This document shows, in pieces, positions 1 to 5,909 of a DNA stretch of 5,909 nt (position 1 is its first letter; each line of letters starts with the position of its first letter). The DNA lies in NCBI GenBank assembly GCA_002367815.1, contig DFDG01000114.1:482-6390 (forward strand), read 5' to 3'. Origin of the DNA: Opitutaceae bacterium UBA3033. GTDB taxonomy: Bacteria > Verrucomicrobiota > Verrucomicrobiia > Opitutales > Opitutaceae. A program made the position numbers and the translations under genes. The notes beneath the pieces were generated by a model. It worked only from the letters and a program-made list of their open reading frames with translations, was not told where the DNA came from and searched no databases.

Positions 1-1072
1 GATGGATGCCGGGTGGTATCCTTGCACCGATTGGATCCGGGTCGGAACTTGGGAACCTGATCCCGAGCGTTTCCCCAACGGCCTCAAGGCGATCAGCGAT
101 TATGTTCATGAGCGAAAGATGAAACTGATAGTTTGGTTTGAACCTGAACGATCTGAGCCCACGCACTGGTTGACCGTAAACCACCCGGAATGGCTCTATC
201 AGGCCAGGAAGGGCGACGTGGTGGTGAATCTCGGCAACCCCGAAGCCTTGAACTGGATCATCAACCATTTTGACGGGCTTATCACCACCCAAGGCATCGA
301 TGTGTATCGGCAGGATTCGAACAAAAACCCGCTCGATTCCTGGCGAGCCGAAGATTCGACAGATCGGCAGGGTATCGCCGAAATCAAACATGTCTGCGGT
401 TATTTGGCCCTCTGGGATGAACTGCAACGCCGCCATCCCGGCTTGATGATTGATTCCTGTGCCGGAGGCGGTCGCCGCAACGATCTTGAAACCTTGCGCC
501 GCGCCCTCCCATTGCTGCGGAGCGACTACCAAACGACCACCGACGAGCCGGAATACATGCCCGGTAATCAGGCGCAGACCTACGGGCTTTCCTCTTGGAT
601 CCCTTTTTATGGCGCCGGAGTTTATTACAGTTCCGTGCGGCTGGTGGAAAATGTGCGCAGTAGTTTAAGCCCCTCATTCGGCCTTGTCGCCGATGTCCGG
701 AAAGACGACATCGATTGGGATCTTTGGCGAAAACTGATGGGCCAGTGGCGCCAAGTGGCAGGTTGTATGTTGGGCGACTATTATCCCCTCACGCCGCACA
801 GCATCAGCCTGGAGAACTGGATCGCGTGGCAATTCAACCGACCGGAACAGGGTGACGGTATGATCCAGGCATTCCGACGCGACGACAACCCCAGCGAGAC
901 GATGCAGGCGAAACTGCAAGGACTGGAACCGGAAGCCGTCTATTCGATTACGAACCTGGACGACGATTCCGTCATGGACATCGCCGGCCGCGAACTCACG
1001 AACGACGGCCTCAATATCGTCATCAAGGACAAACCGGGATCAGCCCTGATTTACTACCGAAAGAAATCCTAG
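1..1072 (+). CDS. GH36 alpha-galactosidase-like glycoside hydrolase, C-terminal part (5' end outside window)
   Basis: This is the C-terminal ~356 residues of a clan GH-D, family 36 glycoside hydrolase, probably hydrolysing alpha-galactosides. The frame is open at the left edge. The first Met, in MDAGWYP, is an internal residue of the barrel motif normally written as (D)DGWF, so it is not the true start; roughly half of a typical ~700-residue protein is missing. Positions below count from that Met. Seen in order: the VGTWEPD and RFPNGLKAI segments (14-32), the IVWFEPER strand (43-50), YRQDSN with the presumed nucleophile Asp105, the IDSCAGGGRRND loop (150-161), and LLRSDY with the presumed acid/base Asp175. 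A beta-sandwich C-terminal domain follows (about 285-356). The reading frame is intact to TAG at 1070-1072. YRQD differs from the KWD of classical GH36 enzymes, which suggests a divergent subfamily and an uncertain exact substrate. It converges on the minus-strand cluster and shares no visible promoter with it. Confidence 0.9.
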   Translation, partial: MDAGWYPCTDWIRVGTWEPDPERFPNGLKAISDYVHERKMKLIVWFEPERSEPTHWLTVNHPEWLYQARKGDVVVNLGNPEALNWIINHFDGLITTQGIDVYRQDSNKNPLDSWRAEDSTDRQGIAEIKHVCGYLALWDELQRRHPGLMIDSCAGGGRRNDLETLRRALPLLRSDYQTTTDEPEYMPGNQAQTYGLSSWIPFYGAGVYYSSVRLVENVRSSLSPSFGLVADVRKDDIDWDLWRKLMGQWRQVAGCMLGDYYPLTPHSISLENWIAWQFNRPEQGDGMIQAFRRDDNPSETMQAKLQGLEPEAVYSITNLDDDSVMDIAGRELTNDGLNIVIKDKPGSALIYYRKKS

Positions 1073-1088
1073 AACTTCATCAGTAAAG

Positions 1089-1127
1089 GTGTAGCCACGT
1101 TGGAGCATAGCGACAACGTGGCTACAC
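1089..1127. repeat. Perfect 14-bp inverted repeat, REP-like palindrome between convergent genes
   Basis: The arms GTGTAGCCACGTTG (1089-1102) and CAACGTGGCTACAC (1114-1127) are exact reverse complements, separated by the 11-base loop GAGCATAGCGA. The palindrome starts 17 bases after the glycosidase stop codon. Neither strand shows a U-tract after the stem, so it is not a standard intrinsic terminator, although it could still stabilise both converging transcripts or help end them. Its position between convergent genes and its GTAGCC/GGCTAC ends resemble repetitive extragenic palindromes. Only one full copy lies in the window, so repetition in the genome is inferred. Confidence 0.75.
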
Positions 1128-1277
1128 TCGTCCACGCTTGGTCCGGTTGCCTGCGGCCCCGGTCTTGTCGCACCTGGCGGCGCTCGGAACGCTTTTGGCT
1201 CAAGCGCGGCTACGGGAAAATTTAATCCGCCTTGGAACGGTTTCATGAATTCTGCGCTGCGCTGCGGGCGCGGTATT
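1128..1277. other. Non-coding remainder of the convergent intergenic region
   Basis: These 150 bases between the palindrome and the ceramidase-like stop codon contain no credible gene. They are GC-rich and include another GGCTAC at 1208-1213, matching the right arm of the palindrome, then an AT-rich GAAAATTTAATC stretch (1215-1226) and a short GCGCT-GCGCT direct repeat near 1256. They may be a decayed part of the same interspersed element. I see no terminator with a U-tract for either gene. Confidence 0.4.
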
Positions 1278-2636
1278 TCAGGCTAGCTCTCGTGCCAGTT
1301 TGATCAGCTCGCGCGGCACCTCGTCATAAATTTTCGCATAAGGTCGCTCGCCCACAATCAGTGGCACGAGATCGTCGGTGTAACCTTTCTTCGCGCAGGC
1401 CGCTTTATCCGGAGCATAACCGGCCCCGCCCACCAAGCTGACGACCCAGGTGTGTTCGTGCGGGCTGTTTTTCAAAACCGGGGCCTGCAAACTGTGAAAC
1501 ACTTCCAGTCCGACCCCAAGCAGCGCCACCGGTCCGATGCGCAGACCTTGCACGGCCACGGGGGGATTCGGCCCATGCCCACCTTTGAATCCTGCCAACA
1601 CGACCCGCAGACCTTCCAAGCGAGCCAGGTTGAGCCCGTTTGTTTCCAACGGTGGTTGGCCCACGTTGGTGATATCGGTAACCCCGGGGGTCTTGAAAAT
1701 ATCCTCCAATTGCGCGATGCGTTTTTGCACCCACGTTTTGGTCCAGGGCTGGCGCGAAAACTTTACCTCCCGCTGCAGCCCTTGCACGCCATCGACCGCG
1801 ATCGGCTGCGCCGCCTTTAATCCCTGCTTGATCGCATTCGTATATTTTTTGGTCAACACCCGCAGCCCGAGTGCAGTCTCGGTCGGAGCACGGTGCACCA
1901 CCGGCGGATTGATGTCGCCCATTGCACCCGGCAGAAAAATAGCCGTCGAGCCCGGGTAGGCCTTTTCAATCGCCCGGGAGGCGAGGCCGACAAAATCCCC
2001 GTGCACATCAAAAGTCTGTTCGCTGCCGACCACCGCGTGGCAGCCGAAGTGATGCAGCACTCCGAAAAGTTTTCCTTCCACATAGGCCGCCAACACTCGC
2101 AGCGTCGGGTCGGTATCCTGGGGGCGGGCCGGTCGGAAATTCGGATCAAGCCGCACCTCAATGGGATCAAACATCCACCCGCCCTTGTCGGTCTCGCGAT
2201 TCATTGCAATACCCTCACAAGGCACTTCGGCATAACGCCATTCCACTTTGGATTGGGCGGCCAGCGCTTTCGCGGCGGCTTCGGCAATCCGGGTCGGCAA
2301 GGTTTCCAGATACATCGCATCCGTTTCGCCCCAGCCCAAAATGCCCCCCACGGTCGGTCCGCTATGCGTATGAGTCACCGTGACAAAAACTTCCTCCGGC
2401 TTTCCGCCAATCCGCAGTGCGACCACTGCGCGAATCTTGCGTGCAAGCAACAATGGCGTGAAGCACAGATCCAAATTGATCAGCACCGTGCGGCGTTTAC
2501 CCTCGGTGATAACCATCGCACGCGCCGATAGGGGCGCGGTGATCTTTAGCGCGGCACGATTGCGATACGGACCATAGCCAGTGAGCTGAACGCCCAATCG
2601 CGGTGTAATGTCGGACTGGGCGAAGCCTGCTTTCAT
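1278..2636 (-). CDS. Neutral/alkaline ceramidase N-terminal-domain protein, probable metal-dependent hydrolase without the catalytic Ser
   Basis: This 452-residue protein belongs to the neutral/alkaline non-lysosomal ceramidase N-terminal-domain family. The N-terminal AGFAQSDITP and GYG match the domain start, and there is no signal peptide, so it is probably cytoplasmic. The zinc-site residues known from Pseudomonas ceramidase (two His, Glu, Tyr) have plausible counterparts: His89/His91 in THTHSGP, His200 in FGCHAVV, Glu378 in GVGLEVF and Tyr407 in GGAGYAP. The family's catalytic segment GDVSPN reads GDINPP here (240-245), so the nucleophilic Ser is Asn243. True ceramidases are longer, with a C-terminal domain after the catalytic one; this protein is the catalytic-type domain alone. 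It is therefore unlikely to be a genuine ceramidase; a different amidase/hydrolase, or a non-catalytic role, is open. Its ATG overlaps the stop of the upstream aminotransferase gene as ATGA, implying translational coupling and a shared pathway. It ends with TGA at 1280-1278. Confidence 0.88.
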   Translation of the reverse strand: MKAGFAQSDITPRLGVQLTGYGPYRNRAALKITAPLSARAMVITEGKRRTVLINLDLCFTPLLLARKIRAVVALRIGGKPEEVFVTVTHTHSGPTVGGILGWGETDAMYLETLPTRIAEAAAKALAAQSKVEWRYAEVPCEGIAMNRETDKGGWMFDPIEVRLDPNFRPARPQDTDPTLRVLAAYVEGKLFGVLHHFGCHAVVGSEQTFDVHGDFVGLASRAIEKAYPGSTAIFLPGAMGDINPPVVHRAPTETALGLRVLTKKYTNAIKQGLKAAQPIAVDGVQGLQREVKFSRQPWTKTWVQKRIAQLEDIFKTPGVTDITNVGQPPLETNGLNLARLEGLRVVLAGFKGGHGPNPPVAVQGLRIGPVALLGVGLEVFHSLQAPVLKNSPHEHTWVVSLVGGAGYAPDKAACAKKGYTDDLVPLIVGERPYAKIYDEVPRELIKLARELA

Positions 2637-3961
2637 CCGCGCACGGCCGGGGCCGATGGGCCATCGCGGCGCTCAAGATCGCGCAACTCGTCGATGTTGG
2701 CTTCCACTTTCAGTATAATCTCCGCGATGCGCTCGACCATGGGCTCATTGGGCTCGACCATGTCAAAGCCAGTCTCGAGTGCATTATCCACCCGCCAGCG
2801 GGTGTTGGGCAGAGGCAGATGGCGGTAGTCAACGCCGGCTGCTTCCAAGGTGGACAACCATGATACCCGTGGTCCGGCGTAGTCCTGCCAATGCAAACGA
2901 GGCCAATCGGATATGGGCGACGGCACATAGCCAATGGTGTTGAACCCCTCGGCTTTGAGCGCAGCGGAAAACGTGTCGCGCGTAATCCCCGCAGCGGCTG
3001 AGTCGAGCGTGAAAGACAGCAGATGGAATGACGGTTTCACCCCGGCCCCATAGTTGGGCAGTTTGAGAAATTTTCCATCCACCAGATGGGCGCGCAGCAG
3101 GTCGACGTGGCGGCGGCGCGAGGCGAGTTCCGCGTCGATTTTTTTGAATTGCTCGGTGAGGAGCACGGCGTTGAACGGTGCCACGCGATAAGTGTATACC
3201 AGCGAATCGCAATAGGGTTTGAGTTCTGCCGGCATGCCACCGTCCGTCGCCCGGCCCATGTGCTGGCCGATCATGGCGCCCTTCCAATAGACGCTTTCAT
3301 GTGGCGTCACCATGTAGCCGGACTCAGTCGTCGCGAGTAACTTGCCGCCCATGCAGGAGAACCCGGCGGCATCACCCACGGTGCCGACCTTCTGGCCGTC
3401 GATCTCTGCGCCATGAGCCTGACTGCCGTCTTCGATCAGCATGAGCTTATGTTTATCCGCAATGGCCCGCAGTCGTTTCAGTTTCGCCGGTTGACCAAAA
3501 AGATGCACGGCGAGAATTGCCCTCGTGCGGGGCGTGATCGCGGCCTCGATGAGTTCCGGATCAATCAGACCGGTGTCGCGCTCGACATCGACGAATACCG
3601 GAATCGCATTCTGGTGCAGAATGCAGGAAATCGAGGCACCCCAAGTGTAAGGCGTGGTGATCACTTCGTCGCCGCAGCAAATCTCCAAACCGGCCAAGGC
3701 TGATTGCAGCGCGGCATGACCGGAACTCGTGGCCAGCACGTGTCGACCGCCATGGTATTGCGAGATTACTTCCTCGGCCTCCCCAATCTCCGGCACATGT
3801 TTGCGGCCCACGCCGAAAGTTTTCCCGGCGCGCAGCATCTCCGCGGTGCGCTCGATGGCGCGATCGGTGAAAACGGGGAATTTCGGGTAGGAAATCTTCC
3901 CCACGGGGGTGCCGCCCAAGAGAGCGAGTTTCGATGTGGCTGGGGCGATGGTTGAGCTCAT
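2633..3961 (-). CDS. DegT/DnrJ/EryC1/StrS-family PLP-dependent aminotransferase
   Basis: This 442-residue protein is a fold-type I PLP enzyme of the sugar aminotransferase family, which usually transfers an amino group to a keto-sugar or keto-cyclitol. Visible features are the N-terminal LALLGGTPVG (12-21), phosphate-binding SSGHAAL (79-85), the TTPYTWGAS segment (102-110), VHLFGQPA (152-159), IEDGSQAHGA (176-185) with Asp178 for the PLP ring nitrogen, and FSCMGGK with Lys207 as the expected Schiff-base lysine. The usual GEGG after that lysine reads TESG (212-215), a mild divergence. Because Lys207 is present, transamination rather than a PMP-dependent dehydratase reaction is expected. No nucleotide-sugar genes are nearby, so the substrate may be a free sugar or cyclitol; this is inference. 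The start fits the family N-terminus, but the bases before ATG are pyrimidine-rich with no Shine-Dalgarno sequence. It lies 65 bp after the PhyH-like gene and overlaps the next gene by four bases. Confidence 0.93.
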   Translation of the reverse strand: MSSTIAPATSKLALLGGTPVGKISYPKFPVFTDRAIERTAEMLRAGKTFGVGRKHVPEIGEAEEVISQYHGGRHVLATSSGHAALQSALAGLEICCGDEVITTPYTWGASISCILHQNAIPVFVDVERDTGLIDPELIEAAITPRTRAILAVHLFGQPAKLKRLRAIADKHKLMLIEDGSQAHGAEIDGQKVGTVGDAAGFSCMGGKLLATTESGYMVTPHESVYWKGAMIGQHMGRATDGGMPAELKPYCDSLVYTYRVAPFNAVLLTEQFKKIDAELASRRRHVDLLRAHLVDGKFLKLPNYGAGVKPSFHLLSFTLDSAAAGITRDTFSAALKAEGFNTIGYVPSPISDWPRLHWQDYAGPRVSWLSTLEAAGVDYRHLPLPNTRWRVDNALETGFDMVEPNEPMVERIAEIILKVEANIDELRDLERRDGPSAPAVRG

Positions 3962-3996
3962 GGGAAAAAGACTATCAGAAAACGAACCGGTGAGGA

Positions 3997-4031
3997 ATGG
4001 CCAAGCTTACGAAGCCATGGCCAAAATTACG
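3997..4031. repeat. Short imperfect tandem repeat, 20-bp period
   Basis: Two 15-base units, ATGGCCAAGCTTACG (3997-4011) and ATGGCCAAAATTACG (4017-4031), match at 13 of 15 positions with a 20-base period. The second unit covers the stop codon and the last bases of the PhyH-like gene on the minus strand; the first lies in the gap before the aminotransferase gene. On the minus strand each unit contains GTAA, so the PhyH TAA is echoed 20 bases downstream. A local duplication is the simplest reading. Confidence 0.5.
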
Positions 4032-4926
4032 CATTCGGGTGCCAGCCATCAGCCAGCGTAAAATGGCGGGGATCGACCGGATCGGTCAAATTTCGATATC
4101 GCGGACCGCGCGTCCAATGCGCCTTGCCATCAAACAGAGTTTTGAAACGCGGCGGAATATCCGCCGCAAACTCCGGTGACATTTCACGCCCACCCCAATA
4201 GGGAAACATCGTGCCGCCATAACCACCGATGATGATCACCCGTTCCTTGTCACTGCGGATTTGGCCGGTGCCATGGATCAAGGTCTCGGCAAAAAGCAAG
4301 GTCGAGCCGGCGGGTGCGATCACCTGATGAATCAAAGAACGATCTTCATAAGCCCGGGCGACCATGTCCTCCACCGGCAAGTCGATCTTATGGCTGCCCG
4401 CCACGACCACCGTGCCCCCGTCATCCGGCCCCAGATCCGTCAGGTTCGAGAGGGTTTTGACGAAACAACAATGGAACAACCCGTGCTTCACGTGACTGCC
4501 GTAGGGCACATCGATCCCGTTGTGAAAATCGAATTTTGCGGGTTCGCCGGGCACGTAGTTCGGATGGCGCGAATTGATGTGCGCATTGAATTCCACAATA
4601 CGCGCTTCGCCCCCCATGACTTCCTCAGCCATTCCCACCAATCGGGGATGTGTCACGTAGGCCGTGAATAAGGGATCAGCGGCGCGCAAATCACTAATGA
4701 ACACATGATGTGGATGATCCATCCGGAATGTCGCCTCATCCAATCGCGGTTCGTATCCGGGGGCACGACTCCGAATATCACGTTTGGTTCGTTGCATGGC
4801 CTCCTTCAATGCATCGCACTCCTCCCCGCTGAGCACATCTGGCGCCACCACGTAGCCATTCACATCAAAATGATAACGCTGCGCCGGAGTCAGCGCGGGA
4901 AACGGACGCTCAAAAGACGGTTCCAT
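4027..4926 (-). CDS. Phytanoyl-CoA dioxygenase (PhyH) family protein with an HxG variant of the iron motif
   Basis: This 299-residue protein has the length and layout of the PhyH family of Fe(II)/2-oxoglutarate oxygenases. The N-terminus (LTPAQRYHFDVNGYVVAPDVLS, about 12-33) matches the family start and supports the ATG. The proximal iron motif expected as HxD appears as His135-Asn136-Gly137, within FHNGIDVPYG; the next Asp is residue 139. LTDLGPDDGGTVVVAGSHK (162-180) is the characteristic core segment. The distal His is His218 (LIHGTGQ), and Arg229 lies 11 residues on, the spacing of the 2-oxoglutarate-binding Arg in human PAHX (His264/Arg275). So one carboxylate iron ligand seems absent or displaced. 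Related environmental PhyH proteins, as I recall them, also carry HGG/HNG here, so this is probably a subfamily trait. The substrate is unknown; phytanoyl-CoA is unlikely. The gene is first after the regulator, 79 bp downstream, with no Shine-Dalgarno sequence. Confidence 0.88.
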   Translation of the reverse strand: MEPSFERPFPALTPAQRYHFDVNGYVVAPDVLSGEECDALKEAMQRTKRDIRSRAPGYEPRLDEATFRMDHPHHVFISDLRAADPLFTAYVTHPRLVGMAEEVMGGEARIVEFNAHINSRHPNYVPGEPAKFDFHNGIDVPYGSHVKHGLFHCCFVKTLSNLTDLGPDDGGTVVVAGSHKIDLPVEDMVARAYEDRSLIHQVIAPAGSTLLFAETLIHGTGQIRSDKERVIIIGGYGGTMFPYWGGREMSPEFAADIPPRFKTLFDGKAHWTRGPRYRNLTDPVDPRHFTLADGWHPNA

Positions 4927-4938
4927 GGAAGAATTGGG

Positions 4939-4988
4939 ATAATAGAAGAGGCGAAAGCGAAGGGCGAAACCTAGTTCGCTGTTTTCGC
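4939..4988 (-). promoter_or_regulatory. Candidate control region of the phyH-aminotransferase-hydrolase cluster (GCGAA cluster, -10-like TATTAT)
   Basis: The 79-bp gap between regulator and PhyH-like gene has five GCGAA words: three on the plus strand (from 4951, 4957 and 4964) and two on the minus strand (plus-strand TTCGC at 4975-4979 and 4984-4988). AGCGAA at 4956-4961 can pair with TTCGCT at 4975-4980, and GCGAA at 4951-4955 with TTCGC at 4984-4988, giving an interrupted 11-bp stem. A TATTAT (minus strand, 4944-4939) resembles a -10 box, but no good -35 is seen, and the transcript would start only a few bases before the ATG. The site could bind the adjacent AraC-type regulator or be a weak terminator of the regulator gene; the sequence does not decide. 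Confidence 0.35.
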
Positions 4989-5005
4989 TAAGAACAATGC
5001 AATTA

Positions 5006-5908
5006 TTACAAAGATTTGCTGCGCCACATTCTGGGCGATTTTCCCGTCACTCGTTTGAACGCTCGGCTGAAAGCAAACGGGTCGGCAAAGTGCAATTCCA
5101 ACGCCACTGACTTCACACTTGCATCAGGTTCCTTCAGCATCTCTTGCGATTTCGCGATCCGTTCGGCCAGGATAAATCGACCCAGGGGAATACCCGTCTC
5201 CGCTCGAAACAAACCCGTCAAATAATTCGGCGAAACGTGCACTGCTCGCGCCACATCCACGAGGGCCAAGGGCTGATCGATCTGTGCCCGCACAAACTCA
5301 ACCGCCCGCCGCACCAATTGAACCCGGGTATCAAGCTGGGCTTCGCCACCATCAAGCACTCGTCGATAGAGCGCCAGGGCCAGGGTCAGCATCCCTTCGC
5401 GCACGATGTCCAGTTCGGGTGGCTTTTTCTGCGCGGCCATGATCCGCAACCAACCCAGCCGTTTTTCCGCCTCAGCAGGCAATGCCCCCAGACTCATTTG
5501 GTAATCAAAGGCAAACCCACCTTTTCGAGTGTATCGCGTGATATGAAGCTTCGGCTCCTGCGGGTGCAAACTCCACCACGCCAACCGATAACTTTCACCC
5601 GGCCGGACAAAGGCTTCCGCGTGGGCATGCCCCGCCGGGCACACCACAAGATCTCCGGTCTGCAGCACGGCCGCAACATGATCCAAACTGAACCGGCAGC
5701 GCCCCTCGATCAACAAACACAGTTCCGCATGTTCATGGGCATGATCGTCGTCATACAACGCCGGCAGGAACTTCGACCGGCCATGAATGGCATGAGGACG
5801 AGCACCAGCCCAAGGTCCCAACAAATGGGATTTGTCCAAACGGCCAATCGCCGTCACCAATTCGTTACCTATGAAATTAGTAAGAGACACGGAAGTCGCG
5901 CTAGACAA
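5006..5908 (-). CDS. AraC-family transcriptional regulator with N-terminal cupin-like sensor domain
   Basis: This is a DNA-binding transcription factor with a ligand-sensing N-terminal domain. The cupin-like part (about 45-125) shows the His-rich HAHEHAEL (56-63) and PAGHAHAE (91-98), typical of AraC-type arabinose-binding-like folds. The C-terminal domain (about 197-300) has both AraC helix-turn-helix units: the first at LALVDVARAVHVSPNYLTGL (214-233), the second near SVKSVALELHFADPFAFSRAF (264-284), ending with the usual TGKSPRMWR. The frame is open to the right edge. A TTG at 5908-5906 can serve as start, GTG codons occur at residues 7 and 18, and no early ATG exists, so the true start may lie just outside the window; 300 residues is a normal length. 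It ends with TAA at 5008-5006. It precedes three co-directional enzyme genes and probably regulates them; the inducer is likely a sugar-like molecule, which is inferred from the family. Confidence 0.92.
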   Translation of the reverse strand: MSSATSVSLTNFIGNELVTAIGRLDKSHLLGPWAGARPHAIHGRSKFLPALYDDDHAHEHAELCLLIEGRCRFSLDHVAAVLQTGDLVVCPAGHAHAEAFVRPGESYRLAWWSLHPQEPKLHITRYTRKGGFAFDYQMSLGALPAEAEKRLGWLRIMAAQKKPPELDIVREGMLTLALALYRRVLDGGEAQLDTRVQLVRRAVEFVRAQIDQPLALVDVARAVHVSPNYLTGLFRAETGIPLGRFILAERIAKSQEMLKEPDASVKSVALELHFADPFAFSRAFKRVTGKSPRMWRSKSL

Positions 5909-5909
5909 T

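Noticed and set aside
1089..1127. CRISPR repeat or canonical intrinsic terminator
   Set aside because: There is only one unit with no spacers, and no run of T follows the stem on either strand.
1040..1246. Possible 68-codon minus-strand gene in the convergent gap
   Set aside because: It runs through the palindrome and into the glycosidase end, has no ribosome binding site and no recognisable sequence.
1893..2531. Long open frame (212 codons) on the plus strand antisense to the ceramidase-like gene
   Set aside because: It lies wholly inside a clearly recognisable gene on the other strand, its translation is rich in His/Arg/Gln with no family signature, and it is explained by the codon bias of the real gene.
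1278..2636. Annotating the hydrolase as a true ceramidase acting with the alpha-galactosidase on alpha-galactosylceramide
   Set aside because: The catalytic Ser, signal peptide and C-terminal domain of secreted ceramidases are missing, and the two genes are on opposite strands; the idea has no direct support.
2654..2666. Short palindrome CGATGG-G-CCATCG near the end of the aminotransferase gene
   Set aside because: The one-base centre cannot form an RNA loop, and the bases encode ordinary codons in the C-terminal tail; chance in GC-rich DNA is enough.
2829..3287. Second minus-strand frame of 152 codons inside the aminotransferase gene
   Set aside because: It is out of frame with a complete PLP enzyme, and Arg/Gly-rich as expected for a shifted GC-rich frame.
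4261..4671. Plus-strand open frame of 136 codons antisense to the PhyH-like gene
   Set aside because: It is a shadow frame; the minus strand carries the conserved iron and 2-oxoglutarate motifs and the plus-strand translation resembles nothing.

Overview
The window holds four complete or nearly complete genes on the minus strand and the 3' part of one gene on the plus strand, converging on a short intergenic region at about 1073-1277. The gene content fits an environmental, carbohydrate-degrading bacterium of the Verrucomicrobiota (Opitutales-like) or a neighbouring PVC lineage. The reasons are a GH36 enzyme with a YRQD-type nucleophile motif, a ceramidase-domain protein with GDINP in place of GDVSP, a phytanoyl-CoA dioxygenase (PhyH) homologue with an HxG motif, moderately high GC, start codons with no visible Shine-Dalgarno sequence, and a REP-like intergenic palindrome. 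This assignment is inferred from recalled family features and was not searched.

Layout: 1-1072 (+) is the C-terminal half of a GH36 alpha-galactosidase-like glycoside hydrolase, cut by the left edge. The gap at 1073-1277 carries a perfect 14-bp inverted repeat with an 11-base loop and a further GGCTAC copy about 80 bases on. On the minus strand, in transcription order, come an AraC-type regulator with a cupin-like sensor domain (5908-5006, start at or beyond the right edge), a 79-bp gap rich in GCGAA words, a PhyH-family protein (4926-4027), a 65-bp gap with a small tandem repeat, a DegT/DnrJ/EryC1/StrS-type PLP aminotransferase (3961-2633), and a neutral-ceramidase-domain protein (2636-1278). 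The last two overlap as ATGA.

How they may work together: the regulator is followed by three co-directional enzymes, a likely operon. A non-heme iron oxygenase-like protein, a sugar or cyclitol-type aminotransferase and a metal-dependent hydrolase of the amidase type suggest processing of an oxidised, aminated and possibly N-acylated small molecule or sugar. The alpha-galactosidase is on the opposite strand and may or may not belong to the same process. The substrate cannot be read from the sequence. The points that most deserve a second look are the PhyH protein with glycine where the iron-binding Asp is expected, the ceramidase-like protein that keeps its zinc ligands but lacks the nucleophilic Ser, the GCGAA cluster between regulator and operon, and the palindromic repeat.
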